The translations under genes and the position numbers were made by a program. 31,207 nucleotides of DNA from a virus. The stretch covers positions 1-31,207 of IMG/VR virus record IMGVR_UViG_3300048839_000217; one strand, given 5' to 3'. The notes beneath the pieces were generated by a model that saw nothing but the letters and a program-made list of their open reading frames with translations, was not told where the DNA came from and did no database searches. Below are positions 16,818 to 25,379 of this stretch, piece by piece (within the stretch, counting starts at the first letter, position 1; each line of letters begins with the position of its first letter).

Positions 16818-17477
16818 CTAAGCTGTTGTGCCTATATTCACAATAATTCCAAGTAAAGAACCGTCAACAGTACCTGTACCTTTTGAACTAATACGAATAT
16901 ATCTATCTTTAATAGGAATTGCGATTCTACCTCGTCCTGAGGCTGATAATTGATGTACCACAGCAGTTACTGCTAAATTACCACTTGAATAATTCTCTAC
17001 AACCTCTTGATACCAACAAGTATCAGCTGTATTTGATGTCAATGGACTCATTGCACCATTTACTACAGCAACTCCAGTAGAAGAATCTGTCAAAGCCTCA
17101 TTATCAATAAAATATTGTCCTGTTGGTCCAGGAATAACACTCTTTACTATAAGAGTACCAGTTGCACCAGCGTCTGTATCTGATACGATAACAGCTTTAG
17201 CACGACTTGTACCACCTGTTACTGTCAAACCTGCTGTAAAGTTAGCGCTTTGTCCATCATAAGCGATAGAATAATACAATTCATTCGCAAATTCTACTTT
17301 AATTTCAGCAGAAGTAAGTGATCCGATCGTAAAATCATACAAAAGAACCAATTGATCATTATTTGTCGTTGTTATAATGTTTGGTTCTGTTGTGTTGCGT
17401 CCGATAATTGTTCCAGCAACATAGGCATCTGTTAATATCGCAGGTGATCGTACAGCAATTGTGTGAAAATCTTGCAT
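16818..17477 (-). CDS. Virion protein carrying the repeated GGTSGAT-type module
   Basis: A 219-residue beta-rich protein. Residues about 72-143 are the third copy of the module also inserted in the nozzle and adaptor; this copy has GGTSRAK at the core, closely followed by DAGATGTL and DNEALTDSSTGVAVVNG. The flanking parts (1-70 and 145-219) resemble a small capsid or tail decoration protein, with an IRISSKGTGTVDGSLLGIIV C-terminal strand pair. It sits in the run of accessory virion genes between capsid and spike. Its exact place on the particle is not visible. Confidence 0.5.
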   Translation of the reverse strand: MQDFHTIAVRSPAILTDAYVAGTIIGRNTTEPNIITTTNNDQLVLLYDFTIGSLTSAEIKVEFANELYYSIAYDGQSANFTAGLTVTGGTSRAKAVIVSDTDAGATGTLIVKSVIPGPTGQYFIDNEALTDSSTGVAVVNGAMSPLTSNTADTCWYQEVVENYSSGNLAVTAVVHQLSASGRGRIAIPIKDRYIRISSKGTGTVDGSLLGIIVNIGTTA

Positions 17478-17499
17478 ACAAAATAAATAAATAGGTAAA

Positions 17500-17889
17500 T
17501 TATATATCTTTAGATTTTAATTTTTCTAATTTCTTTTGTTGTTTTTGTATTTCTCTCTCAACTAATATTATTTCTGCTTTATGCCAAGGAACATACTTTC
17601 CATCAATAACAGCAAAAGGTTCTCCTTCTAAATATATAGGAACAATTTGTTCAATAACTCTAATATTCAAAGCTTGTTGTCTCTCAACTTCTGCTAATCG
17701 CTCTTCCTCTGATTTGGTAGTCCAGTCGATTTCTTCTGTTTTAACTGGTTTTGTAAGTTCTACAACATTAGTTTCTTCTTTAATTTCTACGTTGTTTAGT
17801 TTTTCTTGTAATGTTTCCTCTTTCCAACCATTAAAAGGATTTTTACCGAATTTTACCTTATAAGCATCTCGTAGTTCTTGTAATGTCAT
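17500..17889 (-). CDS. Small protein with HeH/SAP-like N-terminus, 129 aa
   Basis: Residues 1-32 (LQELRDAYKVKFGKNPFNGW then KEETLQEKL) look like a helix-extension-helix (HeH/LEM/SAP-type) motif, a small fold found in phage head-associated proteins and in some DNA-binding proteins. The middle is charged, a PWHKAEIILVEREIQ segment follows, and the C-terminus is a Lys/Gln-rich helix. It lies between the beta-helix protein and the accessory virion proteins. It may be a minor capsid or vertex component. The motif call is by eye. Confidence 0.5.
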   Translation of the reverse strand: MTLQELRDAYKVKFGKNPFNGWKEETLQEKLNNVEIKEETNVVELTKPVKTEEIDWTTKSEEERLAEVERQQALNIRVIEQIVPIYLEGEPFAVIDGKYVPWHKAEIILVEREIQKQQKKLEKLKSKDI

Positions 17890-17918
17890 ATAATATTGTT
17901 AAATAAATACTCATTATG

Positions 17919-17938
17919 AAGGATGTCGAAACATCCTC
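17919..17938 (-). promoter_or_regulatory. Intergenic UUCG hairpin
   Basis: On the minus strand GGATGT-TTCG-ACATCC (17921-17936) forms a 6-bp stem closed by a stable UUCG tetraloop. It lies between the stop of the beta-helix gene and the start of the 129-residue gene. There is no T-run, so it is more likely an mRNA processing or stability element than a terminator. Confidence 0.55.
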
Positions 17939-17951
17939 CATGTATGAAAAC

Positions 17952-18926
17952 TTATGCAACGTCAGTAGCCTTAGCAACTCCCATATCAACAACTGTTGTT
18001 GAATAATGAGAGAGTAGTAATACGTTTGAATCATCTGCTGTTGTCCAGTCAGCTGGTCCAAATACTCCACTTCCTAATACCCATACTTTACCATTCATGT
18101 TTGCTGTAGAAATAGCACCTGTTTGAACTGCAGCACTTGTGATACCTTGTGCAGAACCAACTGTACAATTCTTAAACATAACAAAACGATCAACGTATGA
18201 ACATGCAATAACTTTTGCGTCTGTATTAGATTGGTATGTGTTAAATATACAATCTTCAAATATATTTCTTGTAGCGTTAGAAGATGCTGTACCAGTAATA
18301 CCAACTTCAATTTTGTTTGTTGAACGTATAACTGTATCTAACCCAATATAACAGTGTTGAAAAATATTTTCACTTCCTGAAACAGTAAGAGATCGTGCGT
18401 TAGCATCATCCATTGATGTATCACCCATTCCAGAAATTTGACAATTCACAAAACTATTTCGTTGTCCAGAAACAACCATTGCTCTACTTGCAGTACTTGT
18501 ACAAGAAGCTACGCCGTAGAATACTTCTATGTTTGCAATATAACAGTTGTCAGCAGAAACAGTAAAAAGATCGTTAATATTCTTTACAGTAGACAAACAG
18601 GCAATTCTTGATCGTTGACCAATCATAGAACCAGAGTTTACACCAATAAGATGTACTCCGTCTTTTGCCCAATCAAGAGCAACTGATTGATAATCTGTCG
18701 TAGAAGATGCTGTGTTTCCTTCAGCAAAGAAATAAACAATATCATTCTGATTCGCTGTTGCAGCTAACTGAGCTTTAACTAACGTTTTGAATGCAGATTC
18801 TGGAGATTTACCGTCGTTTCCGTCGTTTCCAGAATATGGTTTGACATAGTACACATTTCCTTGTGTAACAGCATTAGCTCCAAGGAACACATTTGCTTGT
18901 ACGATGTCGAAATTTGTAACTCCCAT
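17952..18926 (-). CDS. Beta-helix virion protein next to the capsid gene
   Basis: A 324-residue protein with a pectate-lyase-like beta-helix pattern. It opens with VYYVKPYSGNDGNDGKSPES then AFKTL (about 25-50), the characteristic start of parallel beta-helix repeats, and goes on with short strands and Asn/Ser turns (NSFVNCQISG, NIFQHCYIG, NIFEDCIFN, VMFKNCTVG). No N-terminal adhesin anchor is seen. The gene follows the major capsid gene after a hairpin-bearing gap. That position suggests a capsid-associated fibre or decoration protein rather than a tail spike. No active-site residues can be assigned. Confidence 0.6.
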   Translation of the reverse strand: MGVTNFDIVQANVFLGANAVTQGNVYYVKPYSGNDGNDGKSPESAFKTLVKAQLAATANQNDIVYFFAEGNTASSTTDYQSVALDWAKDGVHLIGVNSGSMIGQRSRIACLSTVKNINDLFTVSADNCYIANIEVFYGVASCTSTASRAMVVSGQRNSFVNCQISGMGDTSMDDANARSLTVSGSENIFQHCYIGLDTVIRSTNKIEVGITGTASSNATRNIFEDCIFNTYQSNTDAKVIACSYVDRFVMFKNCTVGSAQGITSAAVQTGAISTANMNGKVWVLGSGVFGPADWTTADDSNVLLLSHYSTTVVDMGVAKATDVA

Positions 18927-18963
18927 AATAATTAAGGTTAATATCTAGTAATATATTGGGCTA

Positions 18964-19014
18964 TGGGCGGACTTAACCGCCCACAACCTTCCTCTTACCC
19001 CTTACAGTAAGGTC
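18964..19014 (-). promoter_or_regulatory. Two hairpins after the major capsid gene
   Basis: TGGGCGG (18964-18970) pairs with CCGCCCA (18977-18983) around ACTTAA, and CCTTA pairs with TAAGG in CCTTACAGTAAGG nearby (about 19000-19012). Both lie in the 109-base gap between the major capsid gene and the beta-helix gene. The GC-rich stem stands out in an AT-rich genome but has no T-run. It may shield the abundant capsid mRNA from 3' exonucleases or cause partial termination. Confidence 0.6.
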
Positions 19015-19035
19015 AAAATACTAGATCAAATAAAA

Positions 19036-20055
19036 CTAAGAAGCGTAAGCAGATAAATCTCCTTTACTTCCCCATACTCCTCGGAAATCAACGTTACCAA
19101 CAATCCATCGAGCAGAAATGTCTGTTACGACATTCTTGTTCTTTTGATCAATCCAAGGTGCTTCAACAGCCAAAGATCGGCGTGTTACGAATCTCAAAGG
19201 AGATTTCATAGCATCAACCAAGAACCAAGCTGTATCACTTCCACCATTTTGAGCGTTCAACCATTTGGAAGAAATAACAGTAACAACACCTCCGTAGTAT
19301 ACGTTCATGTCGTTATTTGCTGTTCCGCTTCGTTTGTCGCTTCCTGTAATAATACAAGCTAATTTCTCTAAAGAATCAGGAACAATCAAGATAACAGAAC
19401 CAGAACCAATTGACATTGGGAGTCCTTTGTCATCTAATTGTCGTCTAAGAGCTTGTCGAGCAACTTCAAGGTTTGTTTCAGTCAAAGCAATACTTGTTGT
19501 ACTGGCATTTGATTGAGTTGTTGTAGAAGTTGTAGAAGCCTTAATTGGATGTACAGTAGAACACATAGGAACACCGTCTCCGTAGAACGTCAAATATGCT
19601 GGTAAGGATGCCTGAGCAGTAAAAGCATAATTGAAGATAGAAAAAGCATGTTTGTTCATTGTTTGTTTTCCACCTACCATAAGATCAAAAGCTTCTTCCA
19701 ATTTTGCATCCATTAAACGATCTTCTCGTTCTCTTCGTGTAACTGTTAATCGTTTTGTAAATTCAGGATACTGGAAAATTGTTTGATATCCAGCGACTCG
19801 ATTGTCTTCTTTGTAGTCTTCACCTTCGTTTGTAAGTTCCAATAATCCAACACCTGTCTTGGAAACAGCAACGTCTTGTGCGTTGTTTGATACCTTCTCC
19901 TTAAAAAGAGATGTATATGTATTTTTTTCAACACCTAATGCAGAAGGCATAGCCAGTGCATAGGCTTCATCAGCTTGATTCTGGACTTCCATAAGAGAGG
20001 CATAAAAGCCTTTCAAAAATCGGTCGCCTAGTGTAGCTGTAGTTTCAATAGCCAT
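19036..20055 (-). CDS. Major capsid protein
   Basis: A 339-residue protein with the size and composition of an HK97-fold major capsid protein. A helical, charged N-arm (FLKGFYASLMEVQNQADEAY) leads into a beta-rich body with TKRLTVTRRERED near 98-110, VILIVPDSLEKLA near 224-236 and a C-terminal SLAVEAPWIDQKN segment, followed by DISARWIVGNVDFRGVWGS. It follows scaffold and decoration genes and precedes the beta-helix protein. No scaffold-protease domain is fused to it. The ATG has an A-rich leader without a Shine-Dalgarno sequence. Assignment rests on order, length and fold pattern. Confidence 0.75.
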   Translation of the reverse strand: MAIETTATLGDRFLKGFYASLMEVQNQADEAYALAMPSALGVEKNTYTSLFKEKVSNNAQDVAVSKTGVGLLELTNEGEDYKEDNRVAGYQTIFQYPEFTKRLTVTRREREDRLMDAKLEEAFDLMVGGKQTMNKHAFSIFNYAFTAQASLPAYLTFYGDGVPMCSTVHPIKASTTSTTTQSNASTTSIALTETNLEVARQALRRQLDDKGLPMSIGSGSVILIVPDSLEKLACIITGSDKRSGTANNDMNVYYGGVVTVISSKWLNAQNGGSDTAWFLVDAMKSPLRFVTRRSLAVEAPWIDQKNKNVVTDISARWIVGNVDFRGVWGSKGDLSAYAS

Positions 20056-20091
20056 ATTTTTTTAATAATGTATATAAAATTTGTTCTCTAG

Positions 20092-20640
20092 TTATGGACT
20101 AGAAGGATCTGTTTCACTCAAAGCAATAGAAACAATCAAACGTGTACTATCTTCAGGATCTAATCCATAGGAATATAAGTTAGCGTCTGTTGCAGCTGTT
20201 CTTGTAGCTGTAGTTTCTAAAACTTGTCCGTATTCAGCACCAGCAGAGTTAATGTCAATTCTACATCCTCGTAAGTTAGAAGCATTGGTTGTTCCCAATG
20301 TACCACTAACAGAGATAGAATATTTTGAACTTTTGCTTGTATCTACCCAAGCCCAATAGGTTTGAGTTGTTGTGTTTGTTGCAGCTGTCGTAACAGTTGT
20401 AACAGAAGGAGATTTTGCAGTTCCTGCGGTTGTACGACCTGTTTCCAGAGGTTGTCCATTTTTGTCGCAAAAACCTACGATAAATCCGAGAGCTATTGCA
20501 CCAGCAGCAGACACGTTTCCGTATCCGTATGTTGCTGTTTCAACGAGATCTCCGATTTCTAAGGTCAAAGAGTTATACAACAAGACTTTTTCAAGTACTT
20601 GATGTGTACCATCTTTACTGCCTTTGTAAATTGCAGCCAT
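20092..20640 (-). CDS. Putative head decoration protein
   Basis: A 182-residue, Thr/Ala/Ser/Gly-rich beta protein between the scaffold and major capsid genes, the usual place for a capsid cement or decoration protein. The opening (VLLYNSLTLEIGDLVETATY, then AAGAIALGFIVGFCDKNG) resembles small beta-barrel decoration proteins, and the middle Thr-rich stretch (about 70-95) may be a surface loop. No signal peptide or enzyme motif is seen. A minor capsid protein is the alternative. Confidence 0.6.
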   Translation of the reverse strand: MAAIYKGSKDGTHQVLEKVLLYNSLTLEIGDLVETATYGYGNVSAAGAIALGFIVGFCDKNGQPLETGRTTAGTAKSPSVTTVTTAATNTTTQTYWAWVDTSKSSKYSISVSGTLGTTNASNLRGCRIDINSAGAEYGQVLETTATRTAATDANLYSYGLDPEDSTRLIVSIALSETDPSSP

Positions 20641-20651
20641 AGTTTAAAAAA

Positions 20652-21341
20652 TTAGAAATTAAGTAATCCTGCCTTTTTGTGTTTTAAGTAAGTTTCTTTT
20701 GTGAGAGATAATCCTGTGGCTTGAGCGGCTTCAATAGCTTTCAAGTCCTCATCTGTCAATTCAGGTTCAACCATTAGTCCACCAACCTTATGAACTCGTT
20801 GTCCATGTTCTTGTTCAATACGTGCACGTTCAGTTGGAGTAAATAAATCGTAAACCTTCTTAACTCGTGAGAAAGCCTGTTCAGTTGTTTTACCGAGCGA
20901 AATTTGCTCGTAAAATTCCTGTCTAGCTTCTTTTTGGAACTCTGGTTCTAATTGTTCCACCAATCCATCAAGTTTGAGTTCAAGTTTCAATTTCTCGACT
21001 ATTTTGTCTTCCTGAGGTATAACCTCTTTTTTGACTGATAATCCAGCTAATCTTTCTCGAACAATCTCTCTTAGTTTTAGGTCTTTGATCTCATCAATTG
21101 ACTGTTCGCCTGTGGCTACTTTAGTCAATGCCGACTTAATCATACCTTGATAAACACGTTCCTTGTGTTCTGTGATCTCACGCTCTTCACGCTCTTGATC
21201 TGTTTCTTGCTTTTCCTCTTCTTTTTCAGAAGTTTCGGTGTCGTGTTCATCTTTGTCCACGACCTCATCGTTAGTAGTATCAGACTCCAGTTCGTCTATG
21301 ACGACATCATCTTGATCGCTAACTTGTTGATTGTTAGACAT
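20652..21341 (-). CDS. Scaffolding protein
   Basis: A 229-residue, highly charged, largely helical protein with a very acidic N-terminus (residues 1-55, rich in Asp, Glu and Gln) and a C-terminal helix-turn segment (DEDLKAIEAAQATGLS, then YLKHKKAGLL). An acidic disordered N-terminus and a short basic C-terminal domain upstream of the capsid gene is the standard layout of phage scaffolds, whose C-terminus binds the coat protein during head assembly. No protease motif is visible, so it probably leaves the head whole or is cut by another enzyme. Confidence 0.7.
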   Translation of the reverse strand: MSNNQQVSDQDDVVIDELESDTTNDEVVDKDEHDTETSEKEEEKQETDQEREEREITEHKERVYQGMIKSALTKVATGEQSIDEIKDLKLREIVRERLAGLSVKKEVIPQEDKIVEKLKLELKLDGLVEQLEPEFQKEARQEFYEQISLGKTTEQAFSRVKKVYDLFTPTERARIEQEHGQRVHKVGGLMVEPELTDEDLKAIEAAQATGLSLTKETYLKHKKAGLLNF

Positions 21342-21376
21342 ACCAATAATTTAGAAAATAAATCCTACTTAATAGC

Positions 21377-21408
21377 AGGGTAGAGGGAATGACCCCTCGT
21401 CTCTACCA
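21377..21408 (-). promoter_or_regulatory. Intergenic hairpin before the scaffold gene
   Basis: GGTAGAG (21379-21385) pairs with CTCTACC (21401-21407), with GGG/CCC pairing inside. It lies in the 67-base gap between the 115-residue gene and the scaffold gene, with no T-run. It may mark a processing point that separates packaging genes from the highly expressed head genes. Confidence 0.5.
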
Positions 21409-21756
21409 TTAAACAATCTTACTTCGTGATAGTTTATCTCTTCGATCTAGTTCTATTTTTATTTTTTTGTTCTCTTCTCGTGTCTTATTATCGTATTCAT
21501 TTTCACATGATGTCATTAGTTTACGAAATTCGTCTAGTCCTAGTCGGTATCCTTTTTCTTCAACCTTATCTATCCCTATCTCAATCCTCTTGAATAGTAA
21601 GATACTAAGAATATTCATATATTCCTCTTTATTTGTTTTCCACCAAATAGCCCATTTATCAACTTGATTGTTTGTGATTTGACTGTTATATGATAATCTG
21701 TTGAAACGATTATCTAAATAGGTTCTTAGCCGTTGTATTAAGTCCTTGAACTGCAT
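21409..21756 (-). CDS. Hypothetical protein, 115 aa, overlapping portal 3' end
   Basis: A charged, helical protein (RLRTYLDNRFNRLSYNSQ; NKEEYMNILSILLFKRIE; a very basic/acidic C-terminal 40 residues). Its ATG lies 47 bases inside the portal gene in another frame, and it ends just before the hairpin at 21379. The overlap is longer than most in this operon, but the next Met is far inside, so I keep this start. It could be a head-assembly chaperone or minor head protein; there is no recognisable domain. Confidence 0.55.
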   Translation of the reverse strand: MQFKDLIQRLRTYLDNRFNRLSYNSQITNNQVDKWAIWWKTNKEEYMNILSILLFKRIEIGIDKVEEKGYRLGLDEFRKLMTSCENEYDNKTREENKKIKIELDRRDKLSRSKIV

Positions 21757-23578
21757 TTTGTGATTGGTTATCCATAGGAGGTAAATTCTTCACTTCTGTT
21801 GGTTTCTCCAGGTCTTGTGCGTAGACATCTTGACCTAACAGAGATAGTATTTGTTTCTGAATATTAGCTCCTGCTGGTGTACCCACACCAAACTCAAGAG
21901 CTGTTTGTAATAATCGTAGTTGGTAGGTTGTATCGTTCCAGGCAGAGTAATCTGCTTGTACATATATACCTTTCTTTTTAATGTATTCAGCTACTTCTCC
22001 AGCTGTTACATATTCTATCTTACCTTCTTTGTTTCCTTCTTCTCCTTGTTCGTACATATACTTCTTAACTTCTTCCTCTGTAGTACCTTGTTGCATCATT
22101 TGAACTGCTTGATTTTGAACATTCTCTGGAGCTTCTAGTAATTTAACTGTTGCGTTGGTTGCAACTGGAGCTTTATTTGTTTTTGAAATATAATCCTGTA
22201 CAAATTGTACAATCACTCTTCGTAAGAATGCTGCTGAACCTGCATTTATCCTTATAACGTGGTTAATCAGTCTGTTTTTATTTTTTTCAAGAGCTAACGT
22301 AGTTGTTGCTGTTTGTGATGCTGGATAGTCTACGTCTTGTAGAAGTATTCCACCTTGTCTTATTTGTTGAAGGTCGTCGTTTAACATTCTCTCAAACTCA
22401 TTAGAGAGTTGTGCTGTTCTTAAATCGCCTTGCTTTATTTCTTCACCTTGTGATAGCTGGATATAAGAATCATCTCCTTCTGCCTTCACTTGTCGTGATA
22501 ATGATAATTGGTTTAAGAAATTCTCGTATCTATCATCTGACATTTGCACGAACTTATCAGGATTCACATTCCCTTCTGCATATTGATGCGCCATGTTTCT
22601 ACGTCTAACATCATTTCTAGCTATTTTTGCGAATTTATGGTATAACCCTTTTCCGTATAGTTTCCCCATTACAGGGTAGAATTTTAATAATTCAAACGGA
22701 AGATAATTAACTCCATCAAGTTTGAAAGGATAATCAGGTAGATTAGGATCATTATTATCGTATTGTTCTACTATTGTAGCGTTTGATCCAACTATCACAC
22801 GGAATATTCCTTTATCAATATTATAATAGTATCCTCGTTGAGTTAGATATTGTTCTGTATCGTTATCTTTTGTGTCTACTTGTTGTAAGTAAGATGTAAC
22901 TGTTGTGAGTGGTAACTTACCATAATTGAACTTCTTTCCTGTTAGAGAGCGTATTTTACTGTTCTTCTTATCGGGATACATTGCTTTAATCTCGTAGTAT
23001 GGATCTTCGAACACTACCATAGCTTCTCTTGCAAGAGCTTCTCCATTATAATCTCGAATACGAGTTACGTTTACTGGTAAGAATGTTTGTGAAAGTCTTG
23101 TTGATTGGAATTGAATAGGTATTCCTTTCTTAATCTGTGCGTCACTAGCTTTCCCCCACCAAAGTATCAAATTACCCAATAAAGACCAACTTAATGCTCC
23201 TTTATCATCATCTCTAATTTCTGAGTATAATCCGCTTTCGTTTTCAATGTAGGTGATGTAGTCCTTAACAATTTGTCTATGTACTGCGTCTGAATCAGGT
23301 ATTTTAAGAATATAGTCAGCTAACTTCAATTCATCTATCTTATTTTGTACAATATCCTGTAGAAGAGATGGGTTGTATTTTTGAACCTTATCATCTTCAG
23401 GATTAAAACAATCTTCATACATCTGTTCGCCGTCTAGCCAGTCATCTATCTCTTGATTGATTACTGTTTGAGCCGAGGAAACAAATGTAGAAATATGTTT
23501 AAAAAGCTCATCATCTGTATCATTTACTCCGTCTTGTGTTGGTGTTTTGACGAATTTATCGTCATTCTTGTTCATCAT
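21710..23578 (-). CDS. Portal protein
   Basis: A 622-residue, acidic, mixed alpha/beta protein directly after the large terminase gene (stop and start overlap as ATGA at 23575-23578) and ahead of the scaffold and capsid genes. The size and order match the long portal type of podoviruses such as the P22 and T7 groups. Features seen include an N-terminal helical region, a central beta-rich part with many Tyr and Asp residues, and a C-terminal helical segment (YADYSAWNDTT-like, then TYQLRLLQTALEFGV) typical of the stem and barrel. It forms the dodecameric DNA channel at the head vertex. There is no short diagnostic motif. Confidence 0.75.
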   Translation of the reverse strand: MMNKNDDKFVKTPTQDGVNDTDDELFKHISTFVSSAQTVINQEIDDWLDGEQMYEDCFNPEDDKVQKYNPSLLQDIVQNKIDELKLADYILKIPDSDAVHRQIVKDYITYIENESGLYSEIRDDDKGALSWSLLGNLILWWGKASDAQIKKGIPIQFQSTRLSQTFLPVNVTRIRDYNGEALAREAMVVFEDPYYEIKAMYPDKKNSKIRSLTGKKFNYGKLPLTTVTSYLQQVDTKDNDTEQYLTQRGYYYNIDKGIFRVIVGSNATIVEQYDNNDPNLPDYPFKLDGVNYLPFELLKFYPVMGKLYGKGLYHKFAKIARNDVRRRNMAHQYAEGNVNPDKFVQMSDDRYENFLNQLSLSRQVKAEGDDSYIQLSQGEEIKQGDLRTAQLSNEFERMLNDDLQQIRQGGILLQDVDYPASQTATTTLALEKNKNRLINHVIRINAGSAAFLRRVIVQFVQDYISKTNKAPVATNATVKLLEAPENVQNQAVQMMQQGTTEEEVKKYMYEQGEEGNKEGKIEYVTAGEVAEYIKKKGIYVQADYSAWNDTTYQLRLLQTALEFGVGTPAGANIQKQILSLLGQDVYAQDLEKPTEVKNLPPMDNQSQNAVQGLNTTAKNLFR

Positions 23579-24816
23579 ATTCTTGTAAAAGTAGGTATAT
23601 TATGTTTTTTAGATATTTTTAATTCTTCTAGTCTTCTGGACAATGCTTTGACTGCTCCATCTCCTGTAGACTGCTGAAAAGATAGTTTATATCTCACTGC
23701 GTCCATAAGATGATCTCGTTGTCCTATAGCTGGTATATTCAATGTTCTTCCATTTTTATCTGTTTGCCAGAGATAAGAAAGATATTCATAATTAAGGTTT
23801 GTGCTTCTCTTAGTAATACTGATTTTTTGATCCTGTACGAACTGTATTCCTTGTCGTATACTATCTGGTCCTTTTTGACAAGGAAGAATATTCAATCCAT
23901 AACCTCTTATCTCATCAATACTCTTAGGTTCGGCACTATCAGCTATTATAATTGCTCGTGGTAGTGCTAGAAATGTATCAGCTATCTGTTTATTACTCAT
24001 TCCTTTAAGGTAGCAAATCTCATCAAAGATATATCCTCCATTATATCGGTATACAGCAACAATCGCCGTCGGATCATTCGTATATCCAAAATCTAATCCA
24101 TACCCTTCTAAACGAGCTTCGTGTGGTATATCCTCAATGACATTCCAATCCCTATAAATTCTACATTCTGTTCCACTTGGTTCACCTAGCCATTTATATC
24201 GATAAAGTGAAGGTCTTCGCATTCTATCATCTTCTATTTCTTGTCTTACGCTCTCTGGCATCATGCCATACTTGATAGCTATATCGTAGTTTACATTGAT
24301 AATAAGTGTGTTCGGTCTTCCATCTACAACTAATCTCTGGTGTACTGGGTCATCTTCTCGTAATCTATTGTATGTATATATTATTTGACTACCTGGCTTA
24401 CGAACAGTCGGTGTCAAAATTTCTAAACTTTCACTACTAACTGTTTGAGCTTCTTCTACCCATGCAATATCTATTCCTTCGATAGACTTTATGCTTTGTT
24501 CGTTTCTGTGCAACCCCTTAAAAATAAAATCAGATCCATTGATGCTACTAATAATTGCATTGTCAGTAACAACAAACTCACTCATACCATACTGATTGAT
24601 AAGATCAGCCAATAATTGATATGATGAGTCGGCTATAGAGTTTTGAAACTCTCTAAAACAAGCAACCCTGGTTTTTTGTTGTCTAGCTCTTATAAGAAGA
24701 ACTCTTGCTACTGTATGAGATTTTAATGAAAACCTACCACCATATACAGCAGCCTCTCTCCAATCAGAATCAAACAATCGTTTGTACTCGACCGGGATTT
24801 CAATTATGTTTGCCAT
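23575..24816 (-). CDS. Terminase large subunit (ATPase and nuclease)
   Basis: The DNA-packaging motor, of the Terminase_3 (PBSX-like) type. Numbered from the in-frame TTG at 24819: a Walker A-like loop YGGRFSLKSH (26-35); Walker B IDIAWVEEA (116-124), with Glu122 the probable catalytic Glu; and a C-terminal RNase H-like nuclease with Asp243 (GLDFG), Asp294 (IIADSAEP) and Asp373 (DHLMDAVRY). I prefer the ATG at 24816 to that TTG. It overlaps the small-subunit gene by 17 bases, which suggests translational coupling. Motif set and neighbours make the call secure. Confidence 0.93.
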   Translation of the reverse strand: MANIIEIPVEYKRLFDSDWREAAVYGGRFSLKSHTVARVLLIRARQQKTRVACFREFQNSIADSSYQLLADLINQYGMSEFVVTDNAIISSINGSDFIFKGLHRNEQSIKSIEGIDIAWVEEAQTVSSESLEILTPTVRKPGSQIIYTYNRLREDDPVHQRLVVDGRPNTLIINVNYDIAIKYGMMPESVRQEIEDDRMRRPSLYRYKWLGEPSGTECRIYRDWNVIEDIPHEARLEGYGLDFGYTNDPTAIVAVYRYNGGYIFDEICYLKGMSNKQIADTFLALPRAIIIADSAEPKSIDEIRGYGLNILPCQKGPDSIRQGIQFVQDQKISITKRSTNLNYEYLSYLWQTDKNGRTLNIPAIGQRDHLMDAVRYKLSFQQSTGDGAVKALSRRLEELKISKKHNIPTFTRI

Positions 24817-25168
24817 CAATAAATTTTACTAAAATTGGTTCTGGTGTTTTAAGATTGATCTCTTGCTCGGTCTTCTCACTATATCCATGTTTACTCAACA
24901 AGAGCTTTGTAATGTTCGAGTTCCAAGTTCCAAGAAGCCCTTCATTCTGCAACATTTGAGCCCTTAGATTTTGTAACATCCTAGTGATTTCGGAAAATTC
25001 TTTTTTTTTGGTATCTTTAAGCCATTCGTATATTGTGTCTGTATTAATACTCATATAAAGAGCATACCCTTCCATAGTAGGTACAATAAATTTACCAATC
25101 TTTCCTCCATTAGCATATATATCGTAGTATTCTTTTGCTTTCCGTAATATTCCTTCTCCGTATACCAT
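24800..25168 (-). CDS. Terminase small subunit
   Basis: A 122-residue protein resembling gp3-type DNA-packaging proteins. It has an N-terminal helical DNA-binding part (PTMEGYALYMSINTDTIYEW, about 30-49), the FSEITRMLQNLRAQML helix, and a C-terminal LLGTWNSNITKLLLSKHGYSEK-like segment (given in two parts: LLGTWNSNITKLLL, SKHGYSEK). It would recognise the packaging site and recruit the large subunit. The ATG follows an A/T-rich leader, and the gene overlaps the large subunit. Confidence 0.8.
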   Translation of the reverse strand: MVYGEGILRKAKEYYDIYANGGKIGKFIVPTMEGYALYMSINTDTIYEWLKDTKKKEFSEITRMLQNLRAQMLQNEGLLGTWNSNITKLLLSKHGYSEKTEQEINLKTPEPILVKFIDGKHN

Positions 25169-25193
25169 AATAATAATTAAAAATAAGGTAGTA

Positions 25194-25256
25194 GACTAAA
25201 ACCTACTGCCCTAATATCTCATATAGAATCTCATTACTGCCTACCTAAGTAAGCAG
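25194..25256 (-). promoter_or_regulatory. Paired intergenic hairpins before the small terminase
   Basis: GGTAGTAG pairs with CTACTGCC (about 25193-25216), and ACTGC pairs with GCAGT (about 25234-25255, with TAC/GTA above). They lie in the 99-base gap between the 36-residue gene and the terminase small subunit. No T-run follows, so they look like mRNA processing or stability elements. Confidence 0.5.
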
Positions 25257-25267
25257 TGTATGAACCT

Positions 25268-25378
25268 CTATTTATTAACTTTCTTCTTTTTCGTTTCTAT
25301 TGCATAATATACTTTCTCTCCTTTTTTCTTTCCGTATTCTTTTTTTAAATTCTTCATCATTTTCTGTTTTACTGGCAT
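25268..25378 (-). CDS. Small basic protein, 36 aa
   Basis: A tiny Lys-rich protein (MPVKQKMMKNLKKEYGKKKG, then VYYAIETKKKK). Very similar short basic frames occur beside terminase genes in many environmental phages, so I regard it as real despite its length. Its ATG lies one base after the stop of the 150-residue gene. Function is unknown; the strong positive charge suggests contact with DNA or RNA. Confidence 0.65.
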   Translation of the reverse strand: MPVKQKMMKNLKKEYGKKKGEKVYYAIETKKKKVNK

Positions 25379-25379
25379 A

